Part shown: positions 36,085 to 48,507 of the stretch, in pieces
Position numbering within the stretch: the first letter of the stretch is position 1
How the letters are laid out: each line of letters starts with the position of its first letter
Assembly: GCF_964355755.1 (NCBI RefSeq)
Contig: NC_092678.1
Span: 17,644,922 to 17,708,921 of the forward strand
Direction: 5' to 3'
DNA from: Antedon mediterranea
Lineage: Eukaryota; Echinodermata; Crinoidea; Comatulida; Antedonidae
DNA length: 64,000 bases
Translations under genes and position numbers: made by a program
Notes under the pieces: generated by a model
Databases searched by the model: none
Seen by the model: only the letters and a program-made list of their open reading frames with translations
Told to the model about the DNA's origin: nothing

Positions 36085-37700
36085 AAAATAGAATTCTTGT
36101 TTCAAGCAATATTTTTCTTAAAATAAGTAAGAATATTCCGATTTGTATTTTTTTGAATTCTTGTTTCAAGCAATATATTTCTTAAAATAAGTAAGAATAT
36201 TCCGATTTGTATTTTATAGAATTCTTGTTTCAAGCAAGATATTTCTTAAAATAAGTAAGAATATTCCGATTTGTATTTTATAGAATTCTTGTTTCAAGCA
36301 ATATATTTCTTAAAATAAGTAAGAATATTCCGATTTGTATTTTTTTGAATTCTTGTTTCAAGCAAGATATTTCTTAAAATAAGTAAGAATATTCCGATTT
36401 TTATTTTTTGAATTCTTGTTTCAAGCAATATTTTTCTTAAAATAAGTAAGAATATTCCGATTTGTATTTTTTGAATTCTTGTTTCAAGCAATATTTTTCT
36501 TAAAATAAGTAAGAATACTCCGATTTGTATTTTTTGAATTCTTGTTTCAAGCAATTTTTTTCTTAAAATAAGTAAGAATATTCCAATTTGTATTTTTTGA
36601 ATTCTTGTTTCAAGCAAAATATTTCTTAAAATAAGTAAGAATATTCCGATTTTTATTTGTAGAATTCTTGTTTCAAGCAATATTTTTCTTAAAATAAGTA
36701 AGAATATTCCGATTTGTATTTTTTAGAATTCTTGTTTTAAGCAATATTTTTCTTAAAATAAGTAAGAATATTCCGATTTTTAATTTTAATATTCTTGTTT
36801 CAAGCAATATATTTCTTAAAATAAGTAAGAATATTCCGATTTGTATTTTTTGAATTCTTGTTTCAAGCAATATTTTTCTTAAAATAAGTAAGAATATTCC
36901 GATTTGTATTTTTTGAATTCTTGTTTCAAGCAATATTTTTCTTAAAATAAGTAAGAATATTCCGATTTGTATTTTTTGAATTCTTGTTTCAAGCAATATA
37001 TTTCTTAAAATAAGTAAGAATATTCCGATTTATATTTTTAGTTTTCTTGTTTCAAGCAATATATTTCTTAAAATAAGTAAGAATATTCCGATTTTTATTT
37101 GTAGAATTCTTGTTTCAAGCAAAACTTTTCTTAAAATAAGTAAGAATATTCCGATTTGTATTTTTTGAATTCTTGTTTCAAGCAATATTTTTCTTAAAAT
37201 AAGTAAGAATATTCCGATTTGTATTTTTTGAATTCTTGTTTCAAGCAATATATTTCTTTAAATAAGTAAGAATATTCCGATTTTTATTTGTAGAATTCTT
37301 GTTTCAAGCAATATTTTTCTTAAAATAAGTAAGAATATTCCGGTTTGTATTTTTTAGAATTCTTGTTTTAAGCAATATTTTTCTTAAAATAAGTAAGAAT
37401 ATTCCGATTTATATTTTTAGTTTTCTTGTTTCAAGCAATATATTTCTTAAAATAAGTAAGAATATTCCGATTTTTATTTGTAGAATTCTTGTTTCAAGCA
37501 AAACTTTTTTTAAAATAAGTAAACAAGAAGTCTATCAAATAAAAACCAGTAAATGTTTACTTATTTTAAGAAAAGTATTGCTTGAAACAAGAATTCTATC
37601 AAATTAAAATTCGTAAATTCTTACTTATATTGGGAAAAAAATTGCTTGAAACAAGAATTCTATAAAATATAAATCATTAAAAATTTATTTTAAGAACGAT
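36085..37700. repeat. Subterminal 63-bp tandem array (copy 2)
   Basis: Reverse complement of the array at 22600-24170, again 63-bp units. It yields long spurious minus-strand frames (36294-36680, 36673-36996, 37030-37248). Confidence 0.9.
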
Positions 37701-40018
37701 AAATGAATACTCATTTTAAGTAATATTTTACTTAAACAAATAAATTCAAGAATGTTATAAAACATAATATTAACAATACTGTTATTTTCATTAAGAACTA
37801 CAATTTACATGACATTAGGTACAATAATATATACAACTTCTTTAAAACAAACTTGTTTTTATTAATAATAAAATGCCATCAAAAGAAAACTTAAAAACAT
37901 TAAAATGGTAAAATACAAATTTCGTAAAATTCTTCTCCCGCACCTGGGCTTTAAACTATTAGGTGTCTTTAAATTTATTAATGTATACTAATGATGATTC
38001 AACAGCCTTTGTCAAGTGTACAGGTGTGTTTTCATCACAAATCACTAACTGTTAAAGGATAGTGAGGCCTTTTTCTTTTCATTTTGGATAATCGAAATCC
38101 AGAAGGTAAAAAGTGGAGAGGAGAGTAACTAGAGCCTCATCTAATTTTGCTTTCTTTGTAGTTAGAATTGTTTGCTAAACTTTAATGTAGGCCATTTCTG
38201 TGTCCAAAAGCAATACCGGCATATTACCTGATCGGCGTGAAGACCAGGATTCTGGATCTTTATTCATGTTCCTAAAAATGAAAAGAGATTAATATAGTTT
38301 TAGTTATTACTGTATTTAAAATATGTGTAACATCATCAACTAATTGGGTACGGTGTGGTTTTAGAGTCCTATATCTGGGGCGGTAAACACAAAAACATGA
38401 CGCAATATTAGAACGGTGGTAAGAATAATTTTACATTATAAGACATAAGGGTGGGTGGAATATGCATTTGAACTTTTTAATCACAAACTTTGCCCTGTTT
38501 ATACCGATCCCAAAGACAGGCCTGGCTGTATCTATTATTTTTAGTTAAATTATTAGGGTCTAAATTTATTTTTAATATTACTATTTAGGAAGACAATACG
38601 CAAAACGGTGCTCAATCCTGATTGATGTTTTTATTCCGTATCAATGTTTATAATAACAATCATACAATTAAATGTAAATTTTGTTTAATTGTTTGATTTT
38701 AATAAATTATTGTAAACATAGTATATACCTCGAATTTTAAGCTAAGATAAATTTGATTTTAAAAAAACACTTTAAGATATTTTTTTTTAATGTACATAAT
38801 GTTACTTGTATTTTAAATTTTTAAAAACACTAAATACCTTCAAGGTCGGCAGACTTTTTTTGATGAGTTTTTCCCAACAAATATGTTTGACAGATTTGAC
38901 AACATATGGGTTATCTTTGAACCTAACCAAAAATAACAAATTGAAAACATTATATTATATAAATTTATTTAAATGAGTGGAATAATGTATGGACATAAAC
39001 TTGATATACTGTAGCTCAAATTTTTAATAATGTAGCCTACAGTTTTGTAGGTGGTCAATGTAAAAGGAAGGGGAAAGGGTGGGCTGGCCAGGAGAGCATT
39101 AATATGTCAAAAATTAATATTCATAAGTCATTTATTTAATTTTAGTTGTCAAAGGGAGGAGTGCATGACACTAGCTTGAGTCGAACCAAGCTGTTAAAAA
39201 TACGTACAAAATATGTACACGTATTTTCCTCACTACCATTGGTCCATTATAAAACTATTTATGAATAGATAAAATTACAAAAACATACACTGTACTTACC
39301 AGATGGAGGACTGGTGTTTCTCTTTAAAATACCAAAATAAACTATATTATTCTCTTCTTTGGAAAAATTTGCTAAGCACTTTTTTAAAAAGCTTTCTTTT
39401 GTATTTCATTCCTCTTTGCCTAGTAATAATTAGTATCCTTCGAACTTCTTCAATTACCTAACAAATAATTTAAGATATTGTAAATAACACAGTTTTTTAA
39501 AAAGAAATTTAATATAACAATTTTAGTTATGCAGTACGTATGTTTTTTGTTTGTTTTTGTAGTATGTTTTTTTTTAAATTTAGAGTTAAAAACATAAAGT
39601 TTCAATATCGATGTGATCACTTTGGGGATTACTTAGTGTGTACAATTAATTAAATATAAAGAAGTGTTTTTAAATGTCATTATATTTCTCATTGGAATAT
39701 GTGTATATAATACAGTACAGTATAATCCTTCGTAGATATTTCATGGCTACATTACAAAATAACTGTTACATTATAATTGTATTATCTATTATTAGGCCTT
39801 CCTTATACCTAGCTGAAATAGGTCCGACAATATTTGTCCCCTCTGTCAATGTCTGAACTAAAATGCTAAGCTAAACCTATACACCTGTCCGTCAGTACAG
39901 GCATAGTAGGCTAGCCTAGACCTACTAGTTCCAGGCCTACAGTATTACTAACTAGGAAGGAGCCTAGGCTAGGCCTAGACTGCTGGCAGATTAAAATTTA
40001 ATTATTAGGCCTACGAAC

Positions 40019-40085
40019 CTGTTAAAATGTTGGCCACTTCTTCATCTATTTCTCGGATCTTCAACAAAGCGTCTTCCTTCGACAT
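40019..40085 (-). CDS. Short exon-like frame inside the EnSpm-like element (copy 2)
   Basis: Identical in sequence over 67 bp to 20182-20248, reading MSKEDALLKIREIDEEV on the minus strand, with the same G|GTTCG donor-like end. Conservation of this piece against small changes around it is suggestive, but the element is young enough for that to be chance. Confidence 0.35.
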
Positions 40086-41379
40086 TATATTAGACTAATC
40101 TTACTAGGCCTATTGAAGCATTTAATATATAAATTGCGATGAAAGGTGTCTTTTACTTACAAACTCTAGATTTTGAATGATTACTTTAAAAAACCGTTGG
40201 CCATGATCCCGCCGGGAGCTAGGTCATCGACCACACACAGTGTTGTTTTTCAACTATTTTCAAAAATTTATCGCTGGCCTTTTACCCAGAATGTATAAGG
40301 TCATTATACTGCTCAACGTTAAAGCATGGAGGTATAAACCTCCATGGTGGTTAAAGCAAATCTATAAAACGTCTGGACCAACAGTAATACGACAGACAAT
40401 AATAATGACACATGTTTGTTGCAGTCCGAAAAAAAGCGATAAGTTGGTGCCAGTAAACTGAAGTAGGTACAGTATTTGCTACCCTATTTGCTAAGGCATT
40501 ATAATTCAATTCATGGAAATACTCCAAATTTTCGAGTAACATGTGGAATTGGTGGTTCGCTGCCCGGCAAGCTTTGGAATTTACAATCATAAGACGCCAT
40601 TTTAAAGACGAGTATAACAATCGGCAACCTCCTGCAGTTGACGATGGAAACATCAGTATATAAGTATGCCTGGAGAAAACGAGGATGCCAATTGAGGATG
40701 AAGTAGAACTAGGCCTAGACTAGGAGACTGACGAAGTTAATGAAGAAAAAAACTATTATAACAGGGATGATTTATCAACTGACGATAGTAGTAGTGATAA
40801 TTCTAGTATTGTTATACTGTTAATGATTGTTTAATATTAATTATCTTGTTGATGCTCAGCAAGAAGGCCTACTAACTAGAGGATGAACAAGCAGATAATA
40901 GTATAAAAAATGCTGATTTCTTTCTACTAAAATTAAAGGAGAGAAACAAGATTCCACAGGTAAGCCATTTTGCTTTAAAATTACAACAATTATGCATTTT
41001 AAACTATTTTTTATTAGAGAAATACGTCTATTTTCTAGGCCTTGCTGGTACTGTTATTATACAGGACTATTAGCTATAGTAACTATAGGACTTGGGTACT
41101 AGGCCATTTTTTTGTGACCAATTTCATTGTTACAAATAACATTTTTTTTGTTAGGCTGCATAGCTCCCCAACTAAAGCACAACTTAGTTTTTAAACATAT
41201 TAAAACTTGAATATAAAAAATATTAAATCAATATTATTTTCTTTAGGTTGCAGTGCAATCGATTATTCAAAGCACAAACAGTTTGATTACCCAGATTTTT
41301 TCATCAGTTGAAACTGAAGTGCTAACTGCTCTACCGTTGTGTGAATATAGGATATTGACAATCTATTTTAAGTAAAACA

Positions 41380-42120
41380 TTTCTCAAAATAAGTATTTTT
41401 AAGAATATTAAAATAGAATTGACTTCAATTCAAGCAAAAATAGTCTTGATAGGATATAGTATGATATTGACTTCTTATCTTAAGTAAACCATTTCTCAAA
41501 ATAAGTATTTTTTAAAATATTGCGAATCTCAATTTAAGCAAAAATAGTCTTGATAAGATAGTATGATATTGACTTCTTATTTTAAGTAAAACATTTCTCA
41601 AAATAAGTATTTTAAAGAATATTGCGAATCTTGATTCAAGTAAAAATAGTCTTGATAAGATAGTATGATATTGACTTCTTATTTTAAGTAAAACATTTCT
41701 CAAAATCAGAATATTGCGAATCTGAATTCAAGCAAAAATAGTCTTGATAGGATAGTATGATATTGACTTCTTATTTTAAGTAAAACATTTTTCAAAATAA
41801 GTATTTTTTTAAATATTGCGAATCTCAATTTAAGCAAAAATAGTCTTGATAAGATAGTATGATATTGACTTCTTATTTTAAGTAAAACATTTCTCGAAAT
41901 AAGTATTTTTAAGAATATTGCGAATCTTGATTCAAGTAAAAATAGTCTTGATAAGATAGTATGATATTGACTTCTTATTTTAAGTAAAACATTTCTCAAA
42001 ATAAGTATTTTTTAAAATATTGCGAATCTCAATTTAAGCAAAAATAGTCTTGATGAGATAGTATGATATTGACTTCTTATTTTAAGTAAAACATTTCTCA
42101 AAATAAGTATTTTTAAGAAT
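41380..42120. repeat. Subterminal ~102-bp tandem array (copy 2)
   Basis: Inverse of the array at 17180-18855 with fewer units. More diverged units continue to the terminus at 42913. Confidence 0.85.
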
Positions 42121-42915
42121 ATTGCGAAACCTAATTTAAGAAACTTTGTCTTACCTAGAAAAATATTTATTGTTTTAAGTAATTTTTAGAATTCATCAAT
42201 CTTGATTTAAGAAAAATTATTCTTGATAGGGATAAATATAATATTGATTTCTTATTTTAAGTAAAATACTTTTCAAATTAAGTATTTTCAAATCTTGTTT
42301 TAAGCAAAACTATTCTTAATAAGAAGAGAATGATATTGACTTCTTATTTTAAGTAAAATATTTATTGTAATAAGCATTTTCAAGAATATTGCGAATCTTG
42401 ATTCAAGTAAAAATAATCTTGATAAGAGTAGTGTGAAATTGACTTCTTATTTTAAGTAAAATATTTCTCAAAACAAGTATTTTCAAGACTATTGCGAAAC
42501 CTAATTTAAGAAACTTTGTCTTACCTAGAAAAATATTGATTGTTTTAAGTAATTTTTATAATTCATCAATCTTGATTTAAGAAAAATTATTCTTGATAAG
42601 GATAAATAAAATATAGATTTCTTATTTTAAGTAAAATACTTTTCAAATTAAGTATTTTCAAATCTTGTTTTAAGTAAAACTATTCTTAATAAGAAGAGAA
42701 TGATATTGACTTCTTATTTTAAGTAAAATATTCTTGTAATAAGCATTTTCAAGAATATTGCAAAACTTAATTTAAGAAAATGTGTCTTTTCTAGAAAATT
42801 GTTTCTTGTTTTAAGTAATTTTAAATCTTGACAAGAAAAAAAATACTTATTTTAAGAATTTTTTCTTAAAACAAGATTTTTTTTTCTTGCTTAGAATTTC
42901 AAATTTTGCTGTGTA

Positions 42916-43990
42916 CCTAATAGCGGCCTGGTGAGACCTATGTATTGCCTTCGCTAAATCCTTTCTTAAACTTGTTCCCACTTATACCTTCTAGAGGAAT
43001 GTTATCCATAGATATAACCCTAATATACTGCTGATTGGATTCGTCATTTTATAATTGTAACACAATGTGTCATAAGAACTGTTCGTTATACCATGGTAGT
43101 ATGTGGTGCAATTAATTAAAGAATTATGTGATTTGTAAATATTTTACACAAAGTGCAACACAGTGTGACGTATTGTCTGCTACAATATCTAATGATTACA
43201 CATTTTTAATAATTATGTAGTTTCTCATTTAATAAAACATACCAGTTATAATAACAAATTACCGTATTAAACGTACAAATCAAAGTATAAAAACAATAAG
43301 TATATACAGTACCAACGGAAATTACGATAAAAAAGTATCTATTTTATTAATTTCGAAATACAAAGAAAAAATAACAACAACATATCTATATTGTGAGGCC
43401 AAAAAGGCTTATGTCCAATTAGGCGTGTCAGTCTGACAATGAAACAATTACAAGGTATAATTGATATAATACTAATTGTATGTTACTTTATCTCGTATTA
43501 TCATTATTTGCATGTTTTAGCTGTTTTTCATTAACTGTCTTTGCATGATTATAACAATGTTTTATCTAGATTGACTGTAATCATGTTGTACTTTCCATAT
43601 CATATGATTTCTGGATGTAGATCAATATCTACAACACAATACAAACGTTAAATGACGATGATCCATGTATTCTGCTATATTTTTACTTTTCATTATGGCA
43701 GCCGACGGTGCTACAGTGACTGAATTAAATAGTCTTGTTCGTAAACAATGCCAAAATAAAAAAAACTCGAAGAGAGCAAAAAGAAAGATATTACGCTTGA
43801 ACGTATCACACATTAAACATACATATTCCGTAGAAGTATTAATTCATAAAATAAAATAATTGTTTTTGGAGGCATAGAGTTAAACTTACGTTTTCATGAG
43901 AGGAGGATAAGATAATATTGGTTCCTCGTGCAAAATAAGCTTATTACAACACTATTGCAGATTATAACGTGAATCGGCGGTGATTGTACA
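42916..43990. repeat. Duplicated block (with 26910-26966 plus 28042-29090)
   Basis: Continues the block interrupted by EnSpm-like copy 2. Holds the piggyBac-free site at about 42970 and the MAADGATV copy 4. Confidence 0.7.
43695..43859 (+). pseudogene. Recurrent short frame MAADGATV..., copy 4 (longest)
   Basis: 54 codons: MAADGATVTELNSLVRKQCQ, then a basic stretch (NSKRAKRK). Longest of the four copies. The N-terminus and a TCATTATGGC start context are conserved. Unknown family. Confidence 0.35.
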
Positions 43991-44352
43991 GAGGCGTGTC
44001 TATTTTTGTTTTCGTATCTATAATTTTGGCTTTCAAAAATGGCAGCCCAAAGCAATCGCTACCCCTGGATCCGACCCGTCAGACTATTTTGATATACAAT
44101 GATAGAGGTTCAGACGTTCTGTGGTACATTTAAATTGTATTATTTGTATTCCGTCTTTAAACTTCATCTTAATTTCAAATAGAATAACATCAATAAAGTA
44201 ATATTGTTTACTTAGAAGTGTGCCAGTTATTCTGCACTGAAGAAAACAAAATCAGAAAAAAAATTTAACACATGCGACCACGTTTTTTTAAACATTATTA
44301 AGGCTAAGTGTGTTAATTATTGAGATGTAAAGCACATAGGCTGATTTTAGCA
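43970..44352. repeat. Segmental duplication block P, partial copy 4
   Basis: Matches 29220-29540. A variant ATG frame MAAQSNRYPWIRPV starts near 44040, versus MSAQNNRYHWIRPV in copy 2. The block is cut at about 44354 by a LINE. Confidence 0.65.
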
Positions 44353-45525
44353 TGAGGAAGTGCAGACTAGGCGAGAGGTGTTCGGTTTGTTTACAAATCT
44401 ATACCCACTATTTCTGATTGGTCGCGAGCTTTCAATTGCCATAGTTGCTTTCTGGACGCACCAAAAGCGTTCGATCGAGTCAAATCTTATTTAAAGTTTT
44501 AGTTGAAAGAGGTGTGCCTATCTTTGTAGTTAGGATCTTACGACACTGGTATGATAATCAAGAATTTGTTGTTAGATGGGGACATTGTGTCCCTTTACCT
44601 TTTTTCTGTTATTAACGGTGTGCGCCAAGGGGGTGTAATGTCTCCACTGCTTTACAATGTAGCCTATTATATTGACGATCTTTATGTACAACTTAGAGAG
44701 TCCAATCATGGGTGTACTATTGGTGATAACAAAGTTAATTGTCTCAGTTACGCTGATGACATGCTTCTCATGGCTCCTTTTTCTATTGGAGTACTGAATC
44801 TCATTAATGTTTTTGAACTTTATGCTACGAATCGAGATATTGTGTACGGTACTATACAATCCAAGTGTATGTTTTTATGTGCTCGTGTACGTAAGTTACA
44901 AGGTTGACCTAGTGTTAAGCTAAACCACACTGACCTTGAATTTGTTGACTGTATAACATACTTGGGTCATATGATTTGTAACTCTCTGAATGTTGATAAT
45001 GATATTAAGAAACAGTATCGAGCTCTGTGTATCAAAGCTAATGCATTATACAGGACATTCTACAAATGTTCCGTTGAAGTTAAATGTCAGTTATTTAAAA
45101 TGTTTTGCGTTAATGTAGGCCAATACTATATGACTCTATGGAGAAAATTCCGTGAAGGTACTGTAAACTAATTTAGAGTTTTCTTTAATAACGGGTTGCG
45201 TAAGCTACTGAAAATTCTTAGTTATAGCATTATGTTTTTTAACGAATAACGTTCCCTCATTCTATAATTTGATGGAACGCTATACATTATAGTTTTAAGA
45301 GCATAATTCATGACAGTTGCAATAGCCTGATTCAAACCAACGTCATTCCACAATCCAACCTACATCAGCGTTGGTACAAATTGGTATTTTTTAGGATATT
45401 GTAAGTTGATTTGTGGAAGTTGCTTATTTAATTTCCTGGTTAAATTGTTTCTATTTTTGTTTTTTGTATGATTTGTATATGGATGTACTATCCGAAATAA
45501 AGAAAATGAATGAATGAATGAATAG
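44353..45525 (+). pseudogene. 5'-truncated LINE with reverse transcriptase C-terminal half
   Basis: A broken frame gives FLDAPKAFDRV, then GVRQGGVMSPLLYNV, LSYADDMLLMAP with the catalytic YADD, and after one more stop (near 44907) FVDCITYLGHMICNSLN (44962-45171). A 3' tail with AATAAAG and (GAAT)n repeats ends near 45525. It belongs to the same kind of LINE as 11593-12818, including the residues around GVRQGG. The interruptions make it inactive. Confidence 0.85.
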
Positions 45526-45688
45526 TGTACCGTCATTTTAAAAGTGATATTATTGGCCTAATACAACGTCATGGTATTTAGAAACAGTTAAACCTACCCT
45601 TAAATGCATAATTTCACAATTAACCAGATTTACTTACAATTGTAAAGCTTGTTGTTACAAGTAAGGAAAAATGAGAATAAACACTTAC

Positions 45689-45760
45689 AGTGTAACCAAT
45701 GACGTCAAACCAACAAATTCATTTCCAGACAATGTAGTAATGCCGTTAGAGCTTAAATCC
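45689..45760 (-). CDS. LRR exon 4 (72 bp), intact
   Basis: Acceptor TTTTGAAG and donor GTAAGT enclose 72 bp in phase 2-2 coding DLSSNGITTLSGNEFVGL then TSLVTL. Splice signals and sequence group it with the exons at 47310, 49343 and 52431 (AAG acceptor, GTAAGT donor), unlike the left-hand group. Confidence 0.85.
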
Positions 45761-46028
45761 CTTCAAAATAAAAACATGAATACTTGGTAAATAACAGTTC
45801 ACGAGTTGAGGTTTCCTTCTTTGGGGAAAAATTGTTACAGTTTGGTGTGTATGTCAGCGGACAAAATTGTGACCGTAAATTAATGTATCTGCATTGTACT
45901 GTTAGTGTGTATTACGTGTCAGTGAAAATTAAAGAGGGTCGATAATGGTGCAAACTATAAAATATTAAAACTAAAATAGAAAGTTTATCAATTGAGTACG
46001 TAGAACTAAAGATCCGAAGCCTAGTTGG

Positions 46029-46316
46029 TTGGAACTTGTTCCGCCAGAGATGGTTCCTGATCAAGTTCAAACTATCAAACACGTCACAGGAATTGTGGAC
46101 AAATGTGGAAAACGCGTCAAACTTCGAAGGAAAAAATTCAAACCTCCAATGCCATCTGTTATTTTTGGTAATGCGCACTCACTCAAAACAAGTGAAATGG
46201 CTGCAAATGTATTCGAATACAGGGACAGTTGCCTTATGGCGATCACTGAAACTTGGCTAATTGAATCTTTTCGGATCATGGATCAACAAATTGTTCTTGT
46301 CATCAGGAATTATTAA
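46029..46316 (+). pseudogene. LINE endonuclease N-terminal fragment, copy 1
   Basis: Frame includes PPMPSVIFGNAHSLK and EYRDSCLMAITETWL, the start of the apurinic endonuclease domain (N at the first active-site position, E-T-W-L motif). It stops soon after, with no complete domain. Duplicated with the surrounding LRR-exon block. Confidence 0.75.
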
Positions 46317-47309
46317 CAGTTGCTCTTCGTACGTCACTTTTACTTCCTAAGGGAATTCTAGCAGGTTCTAGTCATCATTATCTATATGCAGACTTCAAAG
46401 TAGCTTGCGCTAAAGTCGCTGAGGTAGATATAGGCACATAAGCTGCAAATCTCCAGATTCAATAAAGCTGTTACTATGTGATCTCCACAAAGGATCGCAT
46501 AAAGAGCTTTCAAAGGTAATTCCACACCTTCATCAATATGTAAACGTTGCTACTAGAAAAGGCACTATATACTTGATATGTGCTATGGAAATGTTAAAAA
46601 TGCTTATACAGCAAAGAGATGTCCAAGCATTGGGCGGTCAGATCACGAAATGATACAACATGATCCCAAGCTATAATTCACGAACGTAGGAATCCTCAAA
46701 ATGAATATGATACGCACATAGCTTAGTGCCTTTAATTATGATATTCATTAGGTCTACATTAGGCCTGGGTTAGCCCACTGTGCAACTGTAGTGCTGTTTT
46801 TTTTTTTGTTCTTTAGTTCGATTCTTACAGGATAGTATTGTTTTATTTATCTAATCTATAGAAGGTTCAAAATTTTGTTTAGGGATTAATGTTAGATGGT
46901 GTGAGACTAAACGAGTTGTAACAGTAATGAAATTGAAGATGAGTACCACTTTCTGTTAATGTGTTAATACAACTTAAATTTATCGTTTGATTTATTTTGC
47001 AAAATACACTAAATTAGGAAACAACAGATTTTCTGTTGCATCCGCTTTAATAATAATTTGTTCACGGTCAGACCACCACCATAACGCTTTGACAAAATAA
47101 ACATTTTAACCTTTCCACGTATTGATGATATAGTTTATAATTATTAAAATAGGCCTATATGGTAAGATATAACCACGTTACCCTAGCGTCATGGTATTTA
47201 GACTAAACCTACACTTAAACGTATAATAATCACAATTAACATGATTTACTTACAATTGTAAAGCTTTTAAATTTTTACCAGTAAGGAAAAAATGAAAATA
47301 AACACTTAC

Positions 47310-47381
47310 AGTGTAACCAATGACGTCAAACCAACAAATTCATTTCTAGACAATGTAGTAATGCCGTTACTGCCTAAATCC
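47310..47381 (-). CDS. LRR exon 3 (72 bp), intact
   Basis: AAG acceptor, GTAAGT donor, phase 2-2. Codes DLGSNGITTLSRNEFVGL then TSLVTL, differing from the exon at 45689 by only two residues, so this pair is a recent duplicate. Confidence 0.85.
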
Positions 47382-47650
47382 CTTCAAAATAAAAACATGA
47401 ATACTTGGTAAAATAACAGTTCACGAGTTGAGGTTTCCTTCTTCGGGGAAAAATTGTTACAGTTTGGTGTGTATGTCAGCGGACAAAATTGTGACCGTAA
47501 AATAATTTATTTGCATTGTACTGTTAGTGTGTATTACGTGTCAGTGAAAATTAAAGAGTGTCGATAATGGTGCAAACATTAAAATATTAAAATTAAAATA
47601 CAAAGTTTATCAATTGAGTACGTAGAACTAAAGATCCGAAGCCCAGTTGG

Positions 47651-47941
47651 TTGGAACTTGTTCCGCCAGAGATGGTTCCTGATCAAGTTCAAACTATCAA
47701 ACACGTCGCAGGAAGCGTGGACAAATGTAGAAAACGCGTCAAAAAACTTCAAAGGAACAATTTAAAACCTCCAATGCCATCTGTTATTTTTGGTAACGCG
47801 CACTCACTCAAAACAAGTGAAATGGCTGCAAATGTATTCGAATACAGGGACAGTTGCCTTATGGCGATCACTGAAACTTGGCTAATTGAATCTTTTCGGA
47901 TCATGGATCAACAAATTGTTCTTGTTATCTGGAATTATTAA
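47651..47941 (+). pseudogene. LINE endonuclease N-terminal fragment, copy 2
   Basis: Second copy of the same remnant (PPMPSVIFGNAHSLK, ITETWLIES) within the duplicated block; slightly different indels. Confidence 0.75.
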
Positions 47942-48095
47942 CAGTTGCTCTTCGTCCCTTTTACTTGCTAAGGGAATTCTAGCAGGTTCTAGTCATCATT
48001 ATCTATATGCAGACTTCAAAGTAGCTTGCGCTAAAGTCGCTGAGGTAGATATAGGCACATAAGCTGCAAATCTCCAGATTCAATAAAGCTGTTAC

Positions 48096-48496
48096 CAGGG
48101 AGATGGAGTAACATCATAGTATGTTCTTTTGATCAGTCTACTTTTCCGACAGGAAGTAAAATAGATAAGACTTAATCCCCGATAAACAGTTCCTCATCAA
48201 ATAAACAATTTTCCCTGACGTAATCAATGACACGCGCATGCGCAGAAAAGTCAAAGTTGCTTCGCTTCGCTTGAATAACTCTGGCCTACGTCACACATCG
48301 TCAAGGTGTTTCAGAAAGCCAGATGATACAATCGCGACACACAATGACAACTGACGACTTCTATACCGATGTACGTAGACTTTTCCGATTTAGATTTCGA
48401 TGATAGCGATTTAGAAGATGTTGATCTAAAATGAAAATGTGCCAATGTATTGCCCATGTGGGGAAAGTTCTGACGATCAAATGATCGCTTGTGAAG
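48096..48496 (+). mobile_element. 401-bp insertion flanked by an 8-bp direct repeat
   Basis: GCTGTTAC occurs at 48088-48095 and again at 48497-48504. The sister block at 46470 has it once, without the insert. The insert holds acidic coding-like DNA (YVDFSDLDFDDSDLEDVDL) and a PHD-finger-like half near its right end. An 8-bp duplication suits a hAT-type insertion and the left end begins CAGGGA, but the right end is not its inverse. Confidence 0.5.
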
Positions 48497-48507
48497 GCTG
48501 TTACTAT
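48445..48507 (+). pseudogene. PHD-finger-like half domain
   Basis: One frame reads MYCPCGESSDDQMIACEGCY. C-x-C, then about ten residues, then M-I-x-C-x-x-C is the first half of a PHD finger. The frame then runs into host sequence beyond the direct repeat, so the second half is missing. Probably a captured or relic exon. Confidence 0.5.

Larger units (their letters stand above)
35802..42913 (-). mobile_element. CACTA/EnSpm-like DNA transposon, copy 2 (7112 bp), inverted
   Basis: Same ends (CACAGCAAAATT...AATTTTGCTGTG) flanked by TA (35800-35801, 42914-42915). It is colinear with copy 1 in the opposite orientation, with small substitutions and fewer array units. The insertion interrupts a duplicated block; the related EnSpm-free sequence is at about 26910 (ACCTTGTA then TGCCTTAGCAGCC). 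Coding remnants are as in copy 1. The two copies form an inverted pair with an 11.4-kb spacer. Confidence 0.7.

Noticed and set aside
46067-46279. Minus-strand frames across 45912-46279 and 49610-49837
   Set aside because: Antisense shadows of the LINE endonuclease fragment.
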